Source: Rhizobium sp. L1K21
GTDB taxonomy: Bacteria; Pseudomonadota; Alphaproteobacteria; Rhizobiales; Rhizobiaceae
DNA: 64,000 nt
Direction of reading: 5' to 3'
Assembly: GCF_024055895.1 (NCBI RefSeq)
Contig: NZ_JAMXLE010000001.1
Location: 1,302,001-1,366,000, forward strand
Shown: piece by piece, positions 47,941 to 60,851 of the stretch
Position numbering within the stretch: position 1 is the stretch's first letter
Layout of the letters: each line of letters starts with the position of its first letter
Made by a program: the position numbers and the translations under genes
The notes under the pieces: generated by a model
Told to the model about the DNA's origin: nothing
What the model saw: the letters and a program-made list of their open reading frames with translations, nothing else
The model's database searches: none

Positions 47941-48096
47941 AGGCGAATTGAGTGCTCAAGATGGCCACGTGCTATCTCGCGAAGGCCGGAGGCCACTTTT
48001 TGCATACATTTGAATATTCCTATTACTTCTGATGATTTTATGTCTGTGCAGAATTGGATAGCCATATAGTATAGTAGTGTACCGATTCATGGTTGC

Positions 48097-49902
48097 ATGG
48101 AGCATGATTTGCACCTTCATAAGAACAGCTGGCCCAATACTGAGAACGCTACACGCTACAAACTATTCTCAGAGCTTGCGCTCGAGTTGGTGCACCGATC
48201 ATCGTGGGAAAGTTATAAATGTCACGCGTTGTCGACATTGATGAAGGCGAAAGAACTTAGGGTCGCAATAGCTAAAGTTCGTCGTAGGGAAGTGCCCAAG
48301 CCTACTCTAGAACCTATAATTGAAGAGTTTTTGTATGCTACTAAGCGCGACCCAGTCATAGTTGAAATTCTAACTCAGAAGTCTATCCCCGCTGGAACTT
48401 TCGAGATTCGTAAGGCCGATTCCACAGAACGTCTTTTAAGTGTGGTCAGTCTTTTCATTGATCTCTTCGAGGGAAGTTATCAGAGTTTCTGTGAGGGTGA
48501 AATTAAGCGCATTTGTTCTGATCAAGGCTCCAAGGAAAGACTTATAAAGATCACGAAGCTTTACATCAGCCACTTGTTAAACGTCGGTTTTAGTGACGAG
48601 TATATTTATCACTGTGTCACAGGAGTTTTTTATAACTCCAATATCGGGCGGTGCACAATTGGATTACTTGATCGTTTTTTCAAGAATTTTGGAGTGAAAA
48701 AACAGGGCTTTGAAGTCGTTATTGCTGCTGACAAAAAGTTTCTAAGCTTTTTGGGTGCGCTGGGACTCGAAGTGTTTGACGATGCTGCTCAAATTCCAAA
48801 TGCTGTTAGGTTGGGAATTCCCGGAAGTTATGGTGCTGGCGCTCGTAAACGAGTGATACGCTTTTCAAATATAGGTGCTAGGGACCCATTTTCGGCTATG
48901 GATTCTGTAGAACTTATTCTTTCTCTTTCACGTTCATTCCTTTTTATCCACACAGAAAGCGTAGAGCCTCGCTTAGAAAAGTATGCTTATGTTGTCGATA
49001 AGAAGGCTAAGCAGATAATGAGAGTTCGTTCGGGGGCTGATTTTAAGCCAAGAAGGGTGTCTGGTGGACGGCAGCCTGCGCAGGATTTGGCGAGGTTTGT
49101 GTTCTCTATGTTTGCCGAAAAATTTGGGGAAGGTACAGTAATTCAACGCCTGATCAGTTCCTTAAATTCCGCCACTCTTGCTTCAAAGACTGCTGATCCA
49201 GAGTCTCGATTGTTGTCTATTTGGGCTGCTTTTGAAGCGCTTCTGCCTGAGCCCTCTAAGGATGGTGAGGGTGGGGTTAGAATTACACATTATAGCTCCT
49301 GCATATTGCCAGCCATTGTGTTTAATTATCTACAAAACACATTTGTTGAATGCTACAGAAATTGTGTCAGTCAATTTGGTAACGCTTTTACAGATTGTCT
49401 TGAAATATATGGCATAGGCGATAGTGAAATAGAAAAATTCGTTAGCATATTCATTGGTGAGCAGGCCGGTAAGGCAGCTTTGTGTAATGTAGTTTCGGCA
49501 AGTCCCGTAATGCTTATGCGTTTCTTCAGGCTCGAGAAGTTGATTAATAGCCCTAAAGATTGCTTTAATTATCTCGTTGATCATGAGAAGCGGGTAGAAT
49601 GGCAGATACATAGAATCTATCGAGAAAGAAACGGAATAGTTCACAAAGCTAGTAAGAGCAGCTTCTTAGACAAACTCGTTGAGAATTCCTACACCTACTA
49701 TCGAAGTGTAATTCTTGCACTGGAAGCCATTAATAGAGAGTATGGAGTTTATCATCCTGATCAAGGTTTGGACCTTTTGAAGTCACTTTATTTTGAATAT
49801 AAAGCTTCGATTGAGGAAATTTCCCAAGATAGAAAAATTGGGGAAAAAGATGCTAAAGAAAAACTTATTAAGCTCGTATTCTCTCAAAAGATAGCTTACT
49901 GA
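48097..49902 (+). CDS. AT-rich orphan protein with HEPN-like C-terminal motif
   Basis: 601 aa, no family firmly recognised. The gene is visibly AT-richer than its neighbours and uses codons rare around it (AGA, ATA, TTA, AAA), suggesting recent transfer. The N-terminal ~330 residues are helical and basic with no clear domain. Residues ~365-520 resemble an Apea-type HEPN domain: LLSIWAAFEALLPEPSKDG (369 onward), then helices, then YRERNGIVHKA with Arg511-x4-His516, the HEPN RNase motif. There is no signal peptide or membrane helix. No partner gene lies next to it: repeats to the left, the uvrB 3' end to the right. HEPN proteins of this kind occur in abortive-infection and toxin systems; a defence role is inference. 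ATG 48097 has no clear ribosome-binding site; TATAGT boxes lie at 48065-48075. Confidence 0.7.
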   Translation: MEHDLHLHKNSWPNTENATRYKLFSELALELVHRSSWESYKCHALSTLMKAKELRVAIAKVRRREVPKPTLEPIIEEFLYATKRDPVIVEILTQKSIPAGTFEIRKADSTERLLSVVSLFIDLFEGSYQSFCEGEIKRICSDQGSKERLIKITKLYISHLLNVGFSDEYIYHCVTGVFYNSNIGRCTIGLLDRFFKNFGVKKQGFEVVIAADKKFLSFLGALGLEVFDDAAQIPNAVRLGIPGSYGAGARKRVIRFSNIGARDPFSAMDSVELILSLSRSFLFIHTESVEPRLEKYAYVVDKKAKQIMRVRSGADFKPRRVSGGRQPAQDLARFVFSMFAEKFGEGTVIQRLISSLNSATLASKTADPESRLLSIWAAFEALLPEPSKDGEGGVRITHYSSCILPAIVFNYLQNTFVECYRNCVSQFGNAFTDCLEIYGIGDSEIEKFVSIFIGEQAGKAALCNVVSASPVMLMRFFRLEKLINSPKDCFNYLVDHEKRVEWQIHRIYRERNGIVHKASKSSFLDKLVENSYTYYRSVILALEAINREYGVYHPDQGLDLLKSLYFEYKASIEEISQDRKIGEKDAKEKLIKLVFSQKIAY

Positions 49903-49951
49903 TCTGGCGCTTTGATGTCTTTGAATACACAGTATTCATTCGTGCGCATCG

Positions 49952-52882
<2,931 letters not shown>

Positions 52883-53132
52883 GGGCGGGAATATGGGGCG
52901 AGTCAGGGGAAATTGGAAGGGGGTGACAGGTACAAAGCGGAAACGAAACGCGCGCTGCTGACAGAAACTGACAGTGTTTCGGCCGTTTTGCCGCATCGTC
53001 CTGAAAATGCCGCGCGCAAGCCACATTACAGACAGACAGTTTATCTATCGAAGCGGAATTGACGCGCGAATCGACAGCGGCAACAGGCGATTTGCGGGTT
53101 TGGTCTTCTTTTCTTTCAGCGAGGTTCCGTCA

Positions 53133-54470
53133 GTGACGAGCGAACGTGCGATTACCGCGCAGCGGCGCTTTGGATATGGTGTCGTGCCCGATGCGCCTGC
53201 GCGCGTCGTGCGTGATCCGCTTGGCTATGCCATCGGGCAATTGAACGACTATGAATACAAGGACCGGTCGGGGCTCGAATCCTCAAGCGCGCTTCTGACG
53301 CGCTTTAAAGTGATGCAAAGGAGCCGCCGTGAGTCGGACTCTGCCGATGCATTCAAAGCGGCCGGGGCGCTGGTCAAAGGGCAGATGCAGCAGGAGACGG
53401 GTTATCGTTTCAAGACCGCGGTCCAAAGCGGCAAGCCGCTTGTGGAGCGACTGGTTTCCTTCTGGTCGGACCATTTTTGCGTTTCCTGCGTGAAGGGGCC
53501 GCAGGTGCGGCTGATTGCCGGTGCCTATGAGAGGGAAGCGATCCGTCCACATGTCACCGGGCGGTTTCGGGATATGCTGGGCGCGGTGATGCATCATCCG
53601 GCCATGTTGATCTACCTGGACAATACATCCTCCGTAGGTCCGGATTCGCCGAAGGGGCGCAAGTTCAACCAAGGACTGAACGAAAATCTCGGTCGCGAAC
53701 TTCTGGAACTGCACACGGTGGGGGTGGATGCCGGCTATAGTCAGACGGACGTGACGGAAGCGGCGCGCATTATCACCGGCTGGACGTATAATTCCTCGCC
53801 AGGAGACGAAACCGGTCATTTTCTCTTCGATGCGCGTAGCCATCAACCGGGACAGTTTACTGTGATGGGCGTTGTTTTCGATCAGAATGGCGAGGCGCAA
53901 GGCGATGCTCTGCTGGACATGCTTGCTGCGCATCCATCGACCGCACGCCATATTGCTGGAAAGCTGGTGCACTATTTCGTTGGGGACAATGCGGCTCCGG
54001 CGCTGACGGATGCTGTGGCTCAACGCTTCAGCGAAACAGACGGTGACTTGAAAGAGACAATGATTGCCCTGCTGCAGCGAGCGGAAAGCTGGGATGCTCC
54101 GGCGGCGAAGGTTTTGCCGCCTTTCGATATGCTGGTGGCCTTCAGCAGGCTGATTGGCGTCAAGCTCAAGAACGAAGAGGTTATAGCCATGAGCCGTTCT
54201 CTCGGTCAGCCTTTGTGGGAGCCGCGATCTCCGGCGGGATTTCCCAAAGGTGACGACGATTGGGCGACCTCGGGCGCTATGGTGGGTCGGCTGAAGCTGG
54301 CCATGAATATGGCGCGGCAAAGCGACTTGCAAGACGATCCGATGGGCCTGGCCAACGCAGCCCTCGGACGAAACGTGACGCAGCCGTTGGAAGATGCCAT
54401 CAGCCGGGCGGCGACCCGGCCCGAAGCGACGGCAATGCTGCTTTTATCGCCGCAAATTCAATTGAGGTGA
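53133..54470 (+). CDS. DUF1800 family protein
   Basis: 445 aa from GTG 53133 (GAGG upstream). DUF1800 blocks are present: QRRFGYGVV, RLVSFWSDHFCVS, REAIRPHVTGRFRDMLGAVMHHPAMLIYLDN, GLNENLGRELLELHTVGVDAGYSQTDVTEAARIITGWTY, and ARHIAGKLVHYFVGD. Nearly always encoded with a DUF1501 protein, as here (5-base gap). The pair is uncharacterised; secretion of the partner by Tat suggests a periplasmic complex. The N-terminus here shows no signal peptide. Confidence 0.9.
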   Translation: MTSERAITAQRRFGYGVVPDAPARVVRDPLGYAIGQLNDYEYKDRSGLESSSALLTRFKVMQRSRRESDSADAFKAAGALVKGQMQQETGYRFKTAVQSGKPLVERLVSFWSDHFCVSCVKGPQVRLIAGAYEREAIRPHVTGRFRDMLGAVMHHPAMLIYLDNTSSVGPDSPKGRKFNQGLNENLGRELLELHTVGVDAGYSQTDVTEAARIITGWTYNSSPGDETGHFLFDARSHQPGQFTVMGVVFDQNGEAQGDALLDMLAAHPSTARHIAGKLVHYFVGDNAAPALTDAVAQRFSETDGDLKETMIALLQRAESWDAPAAKVLPPFDMLVAFSRLIGVKLKNEEVIAMSRSLGQPLWEPRSPAGFPKGDDDWATSGAMVGRLKLAMNMARQSDLQDDPMGLANAALGRNVTQPLEDAISRAATRPEATAMLLLSPQIQLR

Positions 54471-54475
54471 TTGAC

Positions 54476-55678
54476 ATGACGTTTTTGCATCCAACACGGC
54501 GTGGTCTGCTGATCGGTGCTGGTATGGCCAGTGCCGGTGCCTTTGCGGGCTGGACGCACACACCTGCGCATTCCAGTCTGTCGGGTTCTCGTGACCCGCG
54601 CTTTCTGCAGGTGATCTTGCGCGGCGGCATGGACGGTTTGGCCGTTGCCGAACCAACATTCGAGCCGCGGCTGGAACAGCTGAGGCAAGGTATTCTGCTG
54701 GGCAATCTAGGCGAAGCGGCGCTGCCGCTGCAGGGCGGATTTGTGCTCAATCCGAAGCTGAAGAACCTGCATGAGATGTATTTGCGTGGTGAAGCGAGCA
54801 TTTTCCATGCCGTCGCCAGCCCCTATAGAGGGCGCTCGCATTTCGATGGGCAGGACTTTCTTGAAAGCGGCGCGGCGGGCGGCAAGGCGCTGGAGACCGG
54901 ATGGCTGAATCGAGCCCTCTCAGTCTTGCCGCAGAAGAACGGTCCGGCACGAGATGGTCTGGCTGTTTCCCTGACTGCACCGCTGATCATGCGCGGGAAA
55001 GCGCCGGTGATCACTTGGCGCGGCGGTGGTTTGCGAGCATTGCGACCGGAATCATTTAGCCGGCTAATGGAACTCTACAGTGCGGACGCACCGGGCCTCA
55101 AAAGCGCGTTTGAGAGCGGCTTGACGCTGACCAAACTGGCCGATGAACCGCCGAGCGGCGAGGGGTCACCCTTTGTTAACGGCATGCGTATGGCTGGACA
55201 ATTTTTCAGTAAGCCAGAAGGCCCGCGCATCGGCATGATCGATTTGGATGGCTGGGATACGCATGCTGAAGAAGCCCCAGAAGGCAATAACCTGGGCAAG
55301 GCGCTGGCCGAGCTTGATGCAGGCCTTGCTGCCCTGAAGGACGCGCTTGGGGCGCACTGGAAGGACACCGTGGTTGCCGTGGCGACCGAGTTTGGCAGAA
55401 CGGTGCGCATCAACGGGACCGAGGGTACAGACCACGGTACGGCGACTGTTGCCTTCTTGGTCGGCGGTGCGGTTCAAGGCGGGCGCGTGATCGCTGATTG
55501 GCCGGGCTTGCAGGACAACAACTTGTTTGAAAGCCGCGACCTCATGCCGACGATGGACATACGTTCGATCCTCAAGGGCGTGCTCAGCGATCACCTGGGG
55601 ATCGCAGAGGGCGTTTTGAGCGATGTTGTCTTTCCTGACAGTCAAACGGTTAAGCCGTTCAGCTCGCTGCTGGTCTGA
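54476..55678 (+). CDS. DUF1501 family protein, Tat-exported
   Basis: 400 aa. Twin-arginine start HPTRRGLLIGAGMASAGAFAG, then the DUF1501 (sulfatase-like/alkaline phosphatase fold) pattern: LQVILRGGMDGLAVAEP, SPYRGRSHFDGQDFLESG, MIDLDGWDTHAEE, ATEFGRTVRINGTEGTDHGTATVAFLVGGAVQGG. Asp/His residues in GWDTH and GTDHG are at metal-site positions of the fold. Translationally close to the DUF1800 gene. Enzyme activity unknown. Confidence 0.9.
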   Translation: MTFLHPTRRGLLIGAGMASAGAFAGWTHTPAHSSLSGSRDPRFLQVILRGGMDGLAVAEPTFEPRLEQLRQGILLGNLGEAALPLQGGFVLNPKLKNLHEMYLRGEASIFHAVASPYRGRSHFDGQDFLESGAAGGKALETGWLNRALSVLPQKNGPARDGLAVSLTAPLIMRGKAPVITWRGGGLRALRPESFSRLMELYSADAPGLKSAFESGLTLTKLADEPPSGEGSPFVNGMRMAGQFFSKPEGPRIGMIDLDGWDTHAEEAPEGNNLGKALAELDAGLAALKDALGAHWKDTVVAVATEFGRTVRINGTEGTDHGTATVAFLVGGAVQGGRVIADWPGLQDNNLFESRDLMPTMDIRSILKGVLSDHLGIAEGVLSDVVFPDSQTVKPFSSLLV

Positions 55679-55829
55679 TGCGCAGAAGAATTTTTGCATT
55701 GATACAGTGTGCGCCCGCCACGACTCCTGTGTCACGAGAATATCACGTTACTTGAGCCTGCTTTTGCGGTAGGTTGCGTCATCAGTGAATTGCTATCTTG
55801 AGTGATATTTATCCGTGGGAGGGGAACCT

Positions 55830-56942
55830 GTGGCCAAGAGCAATATGCGTGATCTGAGCTTTGCGACGTTCAACCTTTTGAACTTGCAGGTTCCCGGTGG
55901 CCTGACCTATTCGAACAAACCGCCTTTTCCCGATGATGCGGAAGGCCGCGCCGCTTATGAGATGAAAGTGGCCTGGATTGGCGCACAAATTCGTTTGCTT
56001 GATGCCGAGGTGATCGGGTTTCAGGAATTGTGGTCGCGTCAGGCGCTGGTGGATGCTTTCGACCGGGCCGGTCTGCAGGACGACTATGACATTGTGGCCC
56101 GGGATGCGCCGGGACGGGGCAGGCCGCAAGTGGCATTGGCGGTGAAGAAGGGCTCGAACGGCCAATCCCAGCTTCTTGACGGCGCTGGCTGGATCGAAAA
56201 TTTTCCCGATGATTTCCGTTTCGACAATCTGCATGAGACGGATGGGGCAAGCGAAGAGATCAATATCACGATCACCAAGTTTTCGCGTCCGGTGCTGGCG
56301 GCGACGATCCAGCCGCAGGGCAAGTCTCCAACACCGCCCCCGGTGAAAATCTATGTGGCACATCTGAAATCGAAAGGCCCGGCGCGGCTGAGTTTTGCCG
56401 ATCCAAAGCCAGTGGTGCTGCAACACCATGCCAAGATCACGCAATCCGCTGTGGCGCATATTCGCCGGATCATGGAAGCTGGCGCGATGCGGGCGATGCT
56501 GGATGCGGTGATGAAATCCACCGATGAGGTGAAGATCTCGCCGGTCGTGGTTCTCGGCGATCTCAATGATGACACGCTTTCGGTTTCGACGGAACTGCTG
56601 GCGGATCAGCCGACCTATCGGGTGATCCAGAAAAGCCGGGCAGGCGAGCAATCGGACAAGGGGCTTTATACCGGTGAACGGCTGCAGCAATATCGCTCCG
56701 CCCGCCATGTCTATTACACGCATATCTACAAGGACAAGCGGGAAAGCCTCGACCATATTCTGGTGTCGGAGGAATTCTACGATCATTCCCGCAAGCGGCT
56801 GTGGTCGTTCCGCGAGTTGGAGGTCTTCAACGACCACCTGAACCGCGAGTCCTTCGAAAAGATCGGGGCTTCGGACCACGGACTGGTGCGGGCCTATTTC
56901 GACTGGAACCCGATGCCGGAGGAAATTGCGCCTGAAGCCTGA
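55830..56942 (+). CDS. endonuclease/exonuclease/phosphatase (EEP) family protein
   Basis: 370 aa. EEP motifs in order: FATFNLLNL, EVIGFQELWSR (Glu metal ligand), VYVAHLKSKG, VVLGDLNDDT, and SDHGLVRA near the C-terminus, matching the Asn, Glu, Asp-x-Asn, Asp-His catalytic set. No signal peptide, so it is probably cytoplasmic. GTG 55830 with GGGAGGGG upstream is chosen; GTG 55815 or an ATG at about 55845 are possible. DNA, RNA or lipid phosphodiesterase activity cannot be distinguished. Confidence 0.87.
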   Translation: MAKSNMRDLSFATFNLLNLQVPGGLTYSNKPPFPDDAEGRAAYEMKVAWIGAQIRLLDAEVIGFQELWSRQALVDAFDRAGLQDDYDIVARDAPGRGRPQVALAVKKGSNGQSQLLDGAGWIENFPDDFRFDNLHETDGASEEINITITKFSRPVLAATIQPQGKSPTPPPVKIYVAHLKSKGPARLSFADPKPVVLQHHAKITQSAVAHIRRIMEAGAMRAMLDAVMKSTDEVKISPVVVLGDLNDDTLSVSTELLADQPTYRVIQKSRAGEQSDKGLYTGERLQQYRSARHVYYTHIYKDKRESLDHILVSEEFYDHSRKRLWSFRELEVFNDHLNRESFEKIGASDHGLVRAYFDWNPMPEEIAPEA

Positions 56943-57003
56943 CAAGGCTGGCTGGCGCTTTCGGCCTCAAAGGAGAGGCGAGCGAAAGGTTTTTTCAATT
57001 CCT

Positions 57004-57312
57004 TCAGGCGCGCGCGCTTTCACGGAGATAGAGATAGAGGGGCAAGGCCAGTGACAGGCCAACGCAAATCCCTGTCGGCAGGACAAACCACCATTTGGTG
57101 ACATTGGTTTGCCGCGCGTCGAAAAATGACCATACCCAGAAAACCACGGTCGCTATCAGGACATCGGCAGTGCTGCCGCTTGATGCGTCGTTGTCGAACA
57201 GGTCACGGACAAAGCCGATGATGTTTACGCCGTTGGCTGCAATATAGGACCCGAAGAATATCCAGGGGATGACCGTGCCGATGATGGCCATGGTGAGATA
57301 GAAGACGCGCAT
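57004..57312 (-). CDS. DUF2834 membrane protein
   Basis: 102 aa, three membrane helices (about 5-27, 48-66, 74-94). The DUF2834 pattern is visible in IPWIFFGSYIAANG, VFWVWSFFDAR and KWWFVLPTGICVGLSLALPLYLYLR. Small membrane proteins of this family are uncharacterised. It lies downstream of cpdB on the same strand, separated by a terminator. Confidence 0.8.
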   Translation of the reverse strand: MRVFYLTMAIIGTVIPWIFFGSYIAANGVNIIGFVRDLFDNDASSGSTADVLIATVVFWVWSFFDARQTNVTKWWFVLPTGICVGLSLALPLYLYLRESARA

Positions 57313-57336
57313 GCTTCTGCTCTGCTGGTATCTGTG

Positions 57337-57371
57337 AGAAAAACGAGCTCCGCACGATACGAACGGAGCTC
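57337..57371 (-). terminator. Rho-independent terminator of cpdB
   Basis: On the minus strand GAGCTCCG (57364-57371) pairs with CGGAGCTC (57345-57352), an 8-bp perfect stem, followed by GTTTTTCTC. Starts 22 bases after the cpdB stop. Confidence 0.85.
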
Positions 57372-57393
57372 AATTTCAAAGCTTTTTGCTTTA

Positions 57394-59379
57394 TCAGAGC
57401 GTGATGCGGTATTTTGCGAAGCCTTCTGCGCCTTCGCCAGCATCTTCGATCTTAACGCTGGTGACGTCGGCGGCGTATTGCTTGCCCTTCGGGCCGGTTT
57501 CGAAGACGGCGGTGGTGCCTTCCATCGGCTTGAAGGTCCAGTTGCCGTCTGCCTTCGGATCGATCGTGCCCTTGTCGATGATATAGCGGACGATCACGTC
57601 GCGGTTCGTGTCCGGCGCGGTGAGAATGATCTTGTCTTCGCCGATTTCGGGGAAGTTGCCGCCGCCGCCAGCGCGGTAATTGTTGGTGGCAACCACGAAT
57701 TTCTGCTCCGGGTCGATCGGCTTGCCGTCGAACTGAAGATTGACGATGCGGCCTTCGTCGGAGACCTTTTCGCCGTCCTTATTAAACATGGCGGGCTTGG
57801 AGAGATCGATCTCGTAGGTCACGCCGTCGATGACGTCAAAGTTGTAGGACGGGAAATCGGGGTTGAGGAGGGGCGCATCTTTCGCGCCCGGCTCGACCTG
57901 CAGGAACATGCCGGCCGACATTTCCAGCCAGTTCTTCACCTGCGCACCGTTGATCAAAACGGCGCGGACCGTGTTCGGATAAAGGTAAAGGTCGGCGACG
58001 TTCTTGATGGCGACGGCACCGGCTGCGACGTCGGTGTAATAATCCGGACCGCCGCGTCCGCCGGCCTTGAAGGGCGCGGCTGCCGACAGGATCGGATAAT
58101 CCTTGTATTCGGTTTCCTTCAGCATGTCCTTCACATACCAGGTCTGTGCATTCGACACGATCTGGACCGAGGGATCATCGGCAACGAGCGCGAAATAGGA
58201 ATAGAGCGGTGCGGAGGTCTTTCCAACCGGGGTGCGGACATAGGCAAGCGTTGCCTCATGCTCATCTTTGACGGAGGCCTCGATCTCGGGTTTGGAGGCG
58301 ACATCGGCGATGACCTTGCGGTCTTCGGTGCGGTGATAGATCGGTCGCGCTTCGGTGGTGAAGTCAACGATCTTCCAGGCGTTGCCGTCTTTTTCCAGAA
58401 GCAGGTCGATGAGGCCCATATGCGAGCCCCAGAAACCGCCCATGACGGCGGGTTTGCCCTGCAGCGTGCCCTTGACCGGATCGACGCCAGCCATGCCGTC
58501 CCAGCTCTTGGGGCCGGGGAAGACGAGGTGCTGGTGACCGGTGAAGACGGCATCGATGCCCTCCACGCCGGCCAGATAGAGAGAGGCATTTTCCATGCGC
58601 TCGCTTTCGCCGGATGCGTCAATGCCGGAGTGGGAAAGGGCGATGACGATGTCGGCACCTGCCTCCTTCATGGCCGGTACCCAGGCTTTTGCCGCTTCGA
58701 CGATATCGCGGGTCTGGGCCTTGCCTTCCAGGTTCTTGGCGTCCCAGACCATGATCTGCGGCGGCACGAAACCGATGAAGCCGACCTTGACCGGGCTCTC
58801 ATTGCCAGCGCCATCCTTCACCATCTTTTCGATGATCGCATAGGGCTTGAAAAAGAGGTCGTCGGATTTGGGATCGGAGGCGAGCTCACCCTTGGTGAGG
58901 TTGGCGCAGACGACCGGGTAATTGGCACCGTTCATGGTGTTGAACATGAAGTCGAGGCCGTAGTTGAACTCGTGGTTGCCGAGCGTGCCGCAATCATAGT
59001 TCAGCACGTTCATGGCTTTCATGATCGGGTGCATGTCGCCGGCTTTCATGCCTTTTTCATAGGCCATGTAGTCGCCCATCGGATTGCCCTGCAGAAGGTC
59101 GCCATTGTCGATGAGCATGGAATTGCCGGCTTCGGCGCGGATGCTGTCGATGATGGTGGCGGTGCGGGCCAGGCCCAGCGTGTCGCTCGGGGTATCCGCG
59201 TAGTAGTCGTAGGGCATGATGTTCACATGGATATCGGTGGTTTCCATGATGCGTAAATGGGCCTGATTGGCCGAGGCATTGGCCGCGAACGGGTGGAGCA
59301 AAATGAGTGCTGCGCCGGAGGCCGCACCGCCAAGCAGCGTCCTGCGGGTGATCTGAAACTTGGAGTTCTGGGTCTTCAT
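57394..59379 (-). CDS. cpdB: periplasmic 2',3'-cyclic-nucleotide 2'-phosphodiesterase/3'-nucleotidase
   Basis: 661 aa. A twin-arginine-type signal ([18 protein letters not shown]) precedes a calcineurin-like metallophosphatase domain with metal ligands in [40 protein letters not shown] and [10 protein letters not shown]. The C-terminal 5'-nucleotidase domain (about 365-650) includes [16 protein letters not shown]. It releases nucleosides from cyclic and 3' nucleotides outside the cytoplasm for scavenging. Divergent from the GGDEF gene over 227 bases. Confidence 0.94.
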   Translation of the reverse strand: MKTQNSKFQITRRTLLGGAASGAALILLHPFAANASANQAHLRIMETTDIHVNIMPYDYYADTPSDTLGLARTATIIDSIRAEAGNSMLIDNGDLLQGNPMGDYMAYEKGMKAGDMHPIMKAMNVLNYDCGTLGNHEFNYGLDFMFNTMNGANYPVVCANLTKGELASDPKSDDLFFKPYAIIEKMVKDGAGNESPVKVGFIGFVPPQIMVWDAKNLEGKAQTRDIVEAAKAWVPAMKEAGADIVIALSHSGIDASGESERMENASLYLAGVEGIDAVFTGHQHLVFPGPKSWDGMAGVDPVKGTLQGKPAVMGGFWGSHMGLIDLLLEKDGNAWKIVDFTTEARPIYHRTEDRKVIADVASKPEIEASVKDEHEATLAYVRTPVGKTSAPLYSYFALVADDPSVQIVSNAQTWYVKDMLKETEYKDYPILSAAAPFKAGGRGGPDYYTDVAAGAVAIKNVADLYLYPNTVRAVLINGAQVKNWLEMSAGMFLQVEPGAKDAPLLNPDFPSYNFDVIDGVTYEIDLSKPAMFNKDGEKVSDEGRIVNLQFDGKPIDPEQKFVVATNNYRAGGGGNFPEIGEDKIILTAPDTNRDVIVRYIIDKGTIDPKADGNWTFKPMEGTTAVFETGPKGKQYAADVTSVKIEDAGEGAEGFAKYRITL

Positions 59380-59606
59380 CGTCTTTTTCCACTCTGTTTA
59401 TGGCCAATGAACGGTCTGCAATGCCGCCATTTCAGCTTGTTATGACTGCTTCACGACAGGATGATGTCAGTCAGAACGTATTTTTACCAGATGGAAAATT
59501 TACCCGCTGTTTTTTACTTCCGATGGCTTGCAAGTGACCCTGAATTGCGATTTGTGTCTATACTTCTCCAGGTTTTGCGTCAGATTCTTTGCCCAACGGG
59601 TTTCCT

Positions 59607-60839
59607 ATGTATCAGAATGCATTACTGATTATTTTCGAGTGTATCGTCTATTTTGCTGCGATGGCAGCGCTTTTGCACTTTCGCCGCAAGCTCGGTTTGG
59701 GCGTTTTCATCTGCGTGCTCGGGGTCTTTCACTTTCTGGAGACTTACCTCGCTGCAAATCTTGAACTAGAGCTTCTTTTCGGTCTGGCCGCGGTCGGCTC
59801 CGTGCCGTTTTTTGCCGGCAAGCTGATGATGTTGCTGGCGCTTTATCTGGAAGAGGATGCTTCTGTTGTCCGCCAGCCGATCTACGGCTTGCTGATCGGA
59901 AACTTCCTGGTGGTGGGTGTTGCGGCGCTGTTGCGCCTTCATCTGGTGGTCGGCGAATCGCAGGTGGATTTTTCGTTCCTCGACCAGATGGGTGCCTTGA
60001 TGGTGTGGGGAACGCTGCTTCTCTACATCGATGCGCTTGGTATCATTCTTCTCTACGAAAAGCTGCGGGCGATGGGCATTGGCGTGCGCATGCTGCGGAT
60101 TTTCATTGCGGGCAGTGTGATGCTGGCCTTTGACCAGCTCGGGTTCTTTGCGCTGTTGAAATGGCTTTACGATGTCGGTCCTGAGGTTTTCTGGGGCGGA
60201 TTGGTGGCCAAGATTTTCTGCGCCGGAATTTATGCCTTGATGCTCGGCGTCTTTTTCCACAGCAAGGTTCGTTTCCGGTTGAAGAAACCGCCGCAGGGCG
60301 TGGGTGACGTGTTTCAGGACCTGACCTTCCGCGAACGCTATGAGAGCCTGCTGGAACATTCCGGCCTTGATGGTCTGACGGGGGCGCTCAACCGCGACAG
60401 GCTGGACACGGACCTGCCCAGGTTCTTCGATGCCGTGGAGAAAAGCGGTGAGAGTGCCTGCGTGGCGATTATCGATATCGATTATTTCAAACAGGTCAAC
60501 GACCGGCACGGCCATCTGGCCGGGGATGAGGTTTTGAAGACGTTCGCGGCGTTTTTCGTCGACCGTGAGCGGAACGACAATTTGCGGTTTTACCGTTATG
60601 GCGGCGAGGAGTTTGTGCTTGTGACGCGCGGCTACCGGCGCGGTACGGCCCATAACAGGCTGGATGCGCTGCGATTGGAACTTGCCGAAGCCGTGCGCGC
60701 ACCCGATGGCAAGCCCGTGACCTTCAGCGCCGGCGTCGCCGAATATGGCGTCGATGGGCATGACGCCGTCTCGCTTCTGAAAGTGGCCGATATGCGGCTT
60801 TACACGGCCAAGTCGACCGGGCGCAACCGGGTGTGCTGA
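59607..60839 (+). CDS. membrane-bound GGDEF diguanylate cyclase
   Basis: 410 aa. The N-terminal ~235 residues contain about seven membrane helices; the C-terminal GGDEF domain begins DGLTGALNRDRLD, carries DIDYFKQVNDRHGHLAGDE and the active-site GGEEF at 332-336, and ends TAKSTGRNRVC. The catalytic signature is intact, so c-di-GMP synthesis is expected. The RxxD inhibitory site that normally lies five residues before GGEEF is not present. ATG 59607 is chosen; TTG 59589 would add six residues. Confidence 0.92.
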   Translation: MYQNALLIIFECIVYFAAMAALLHFRRKLGLGVFICVLGVFHFLETYLAANLELELLFGLAAVGSVPFFAGKLMMLLALYLEEDASVVRQPIYGLLIGNFLVVGVAALLRLHLVVGESQVDFSFLDQMGALMVWGTLLLYIDALGIILLYEKLRAMGIGVRMLRIFIAGSVMLAFDQLGFFALLKWLYDVGPEVFWGGLVAKIFCAGIYALMLGVFFHSKVRFRLKKPPQGVGDVFQDLTFRERYESLLEHSGLDGLTGALNRDRLDTDLPRFFDAVEKSGESACVAIIDIDYFKQVNDRHGHLAGDEVLKTFAAFFVDRERNDNLRFYRYGGEEFVLVTRGYRRGTAHNRLDALRLELAEAVRAPDGKPVTFSAGVAEYGVDGHDAVSLLKVADMRLYTAKSTGRNRVC

Positions 60840-60851
60840 GGGCGGTGCTTT

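Larger units (their letters stand above)
46343..48096. other. 1.75-kb gene-free region filled with palindromic repeats
   Basis: No convincing gene in either strand; the open frames present are interrupted by repeats and have no family similarity. Left part (46.4-46.9 kb): an inverted repeat at 46517-46570 and several short hairpins. Middle and right (46.94-47.94 kb): at least seven palindromic repeat units of three families, listed separately. The last 150 bases are AT-rich and lead into the HEPN-like gene. Confidence 0.8.

Noticed and set aside
49923-49937. GAATAC-aca-GTATTC hairpin after the HEPN-like gene
   Set aside because: Only 6 bp with a 3-base loop and no T-run; too weak to call a terminator.
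57334-59256. 640-codon open frame on the plus strand opposite cpdB
   Set aside because: Shadow of cpdB; the translation is repetitive in Asp/Val/Gly and lacks any domain.
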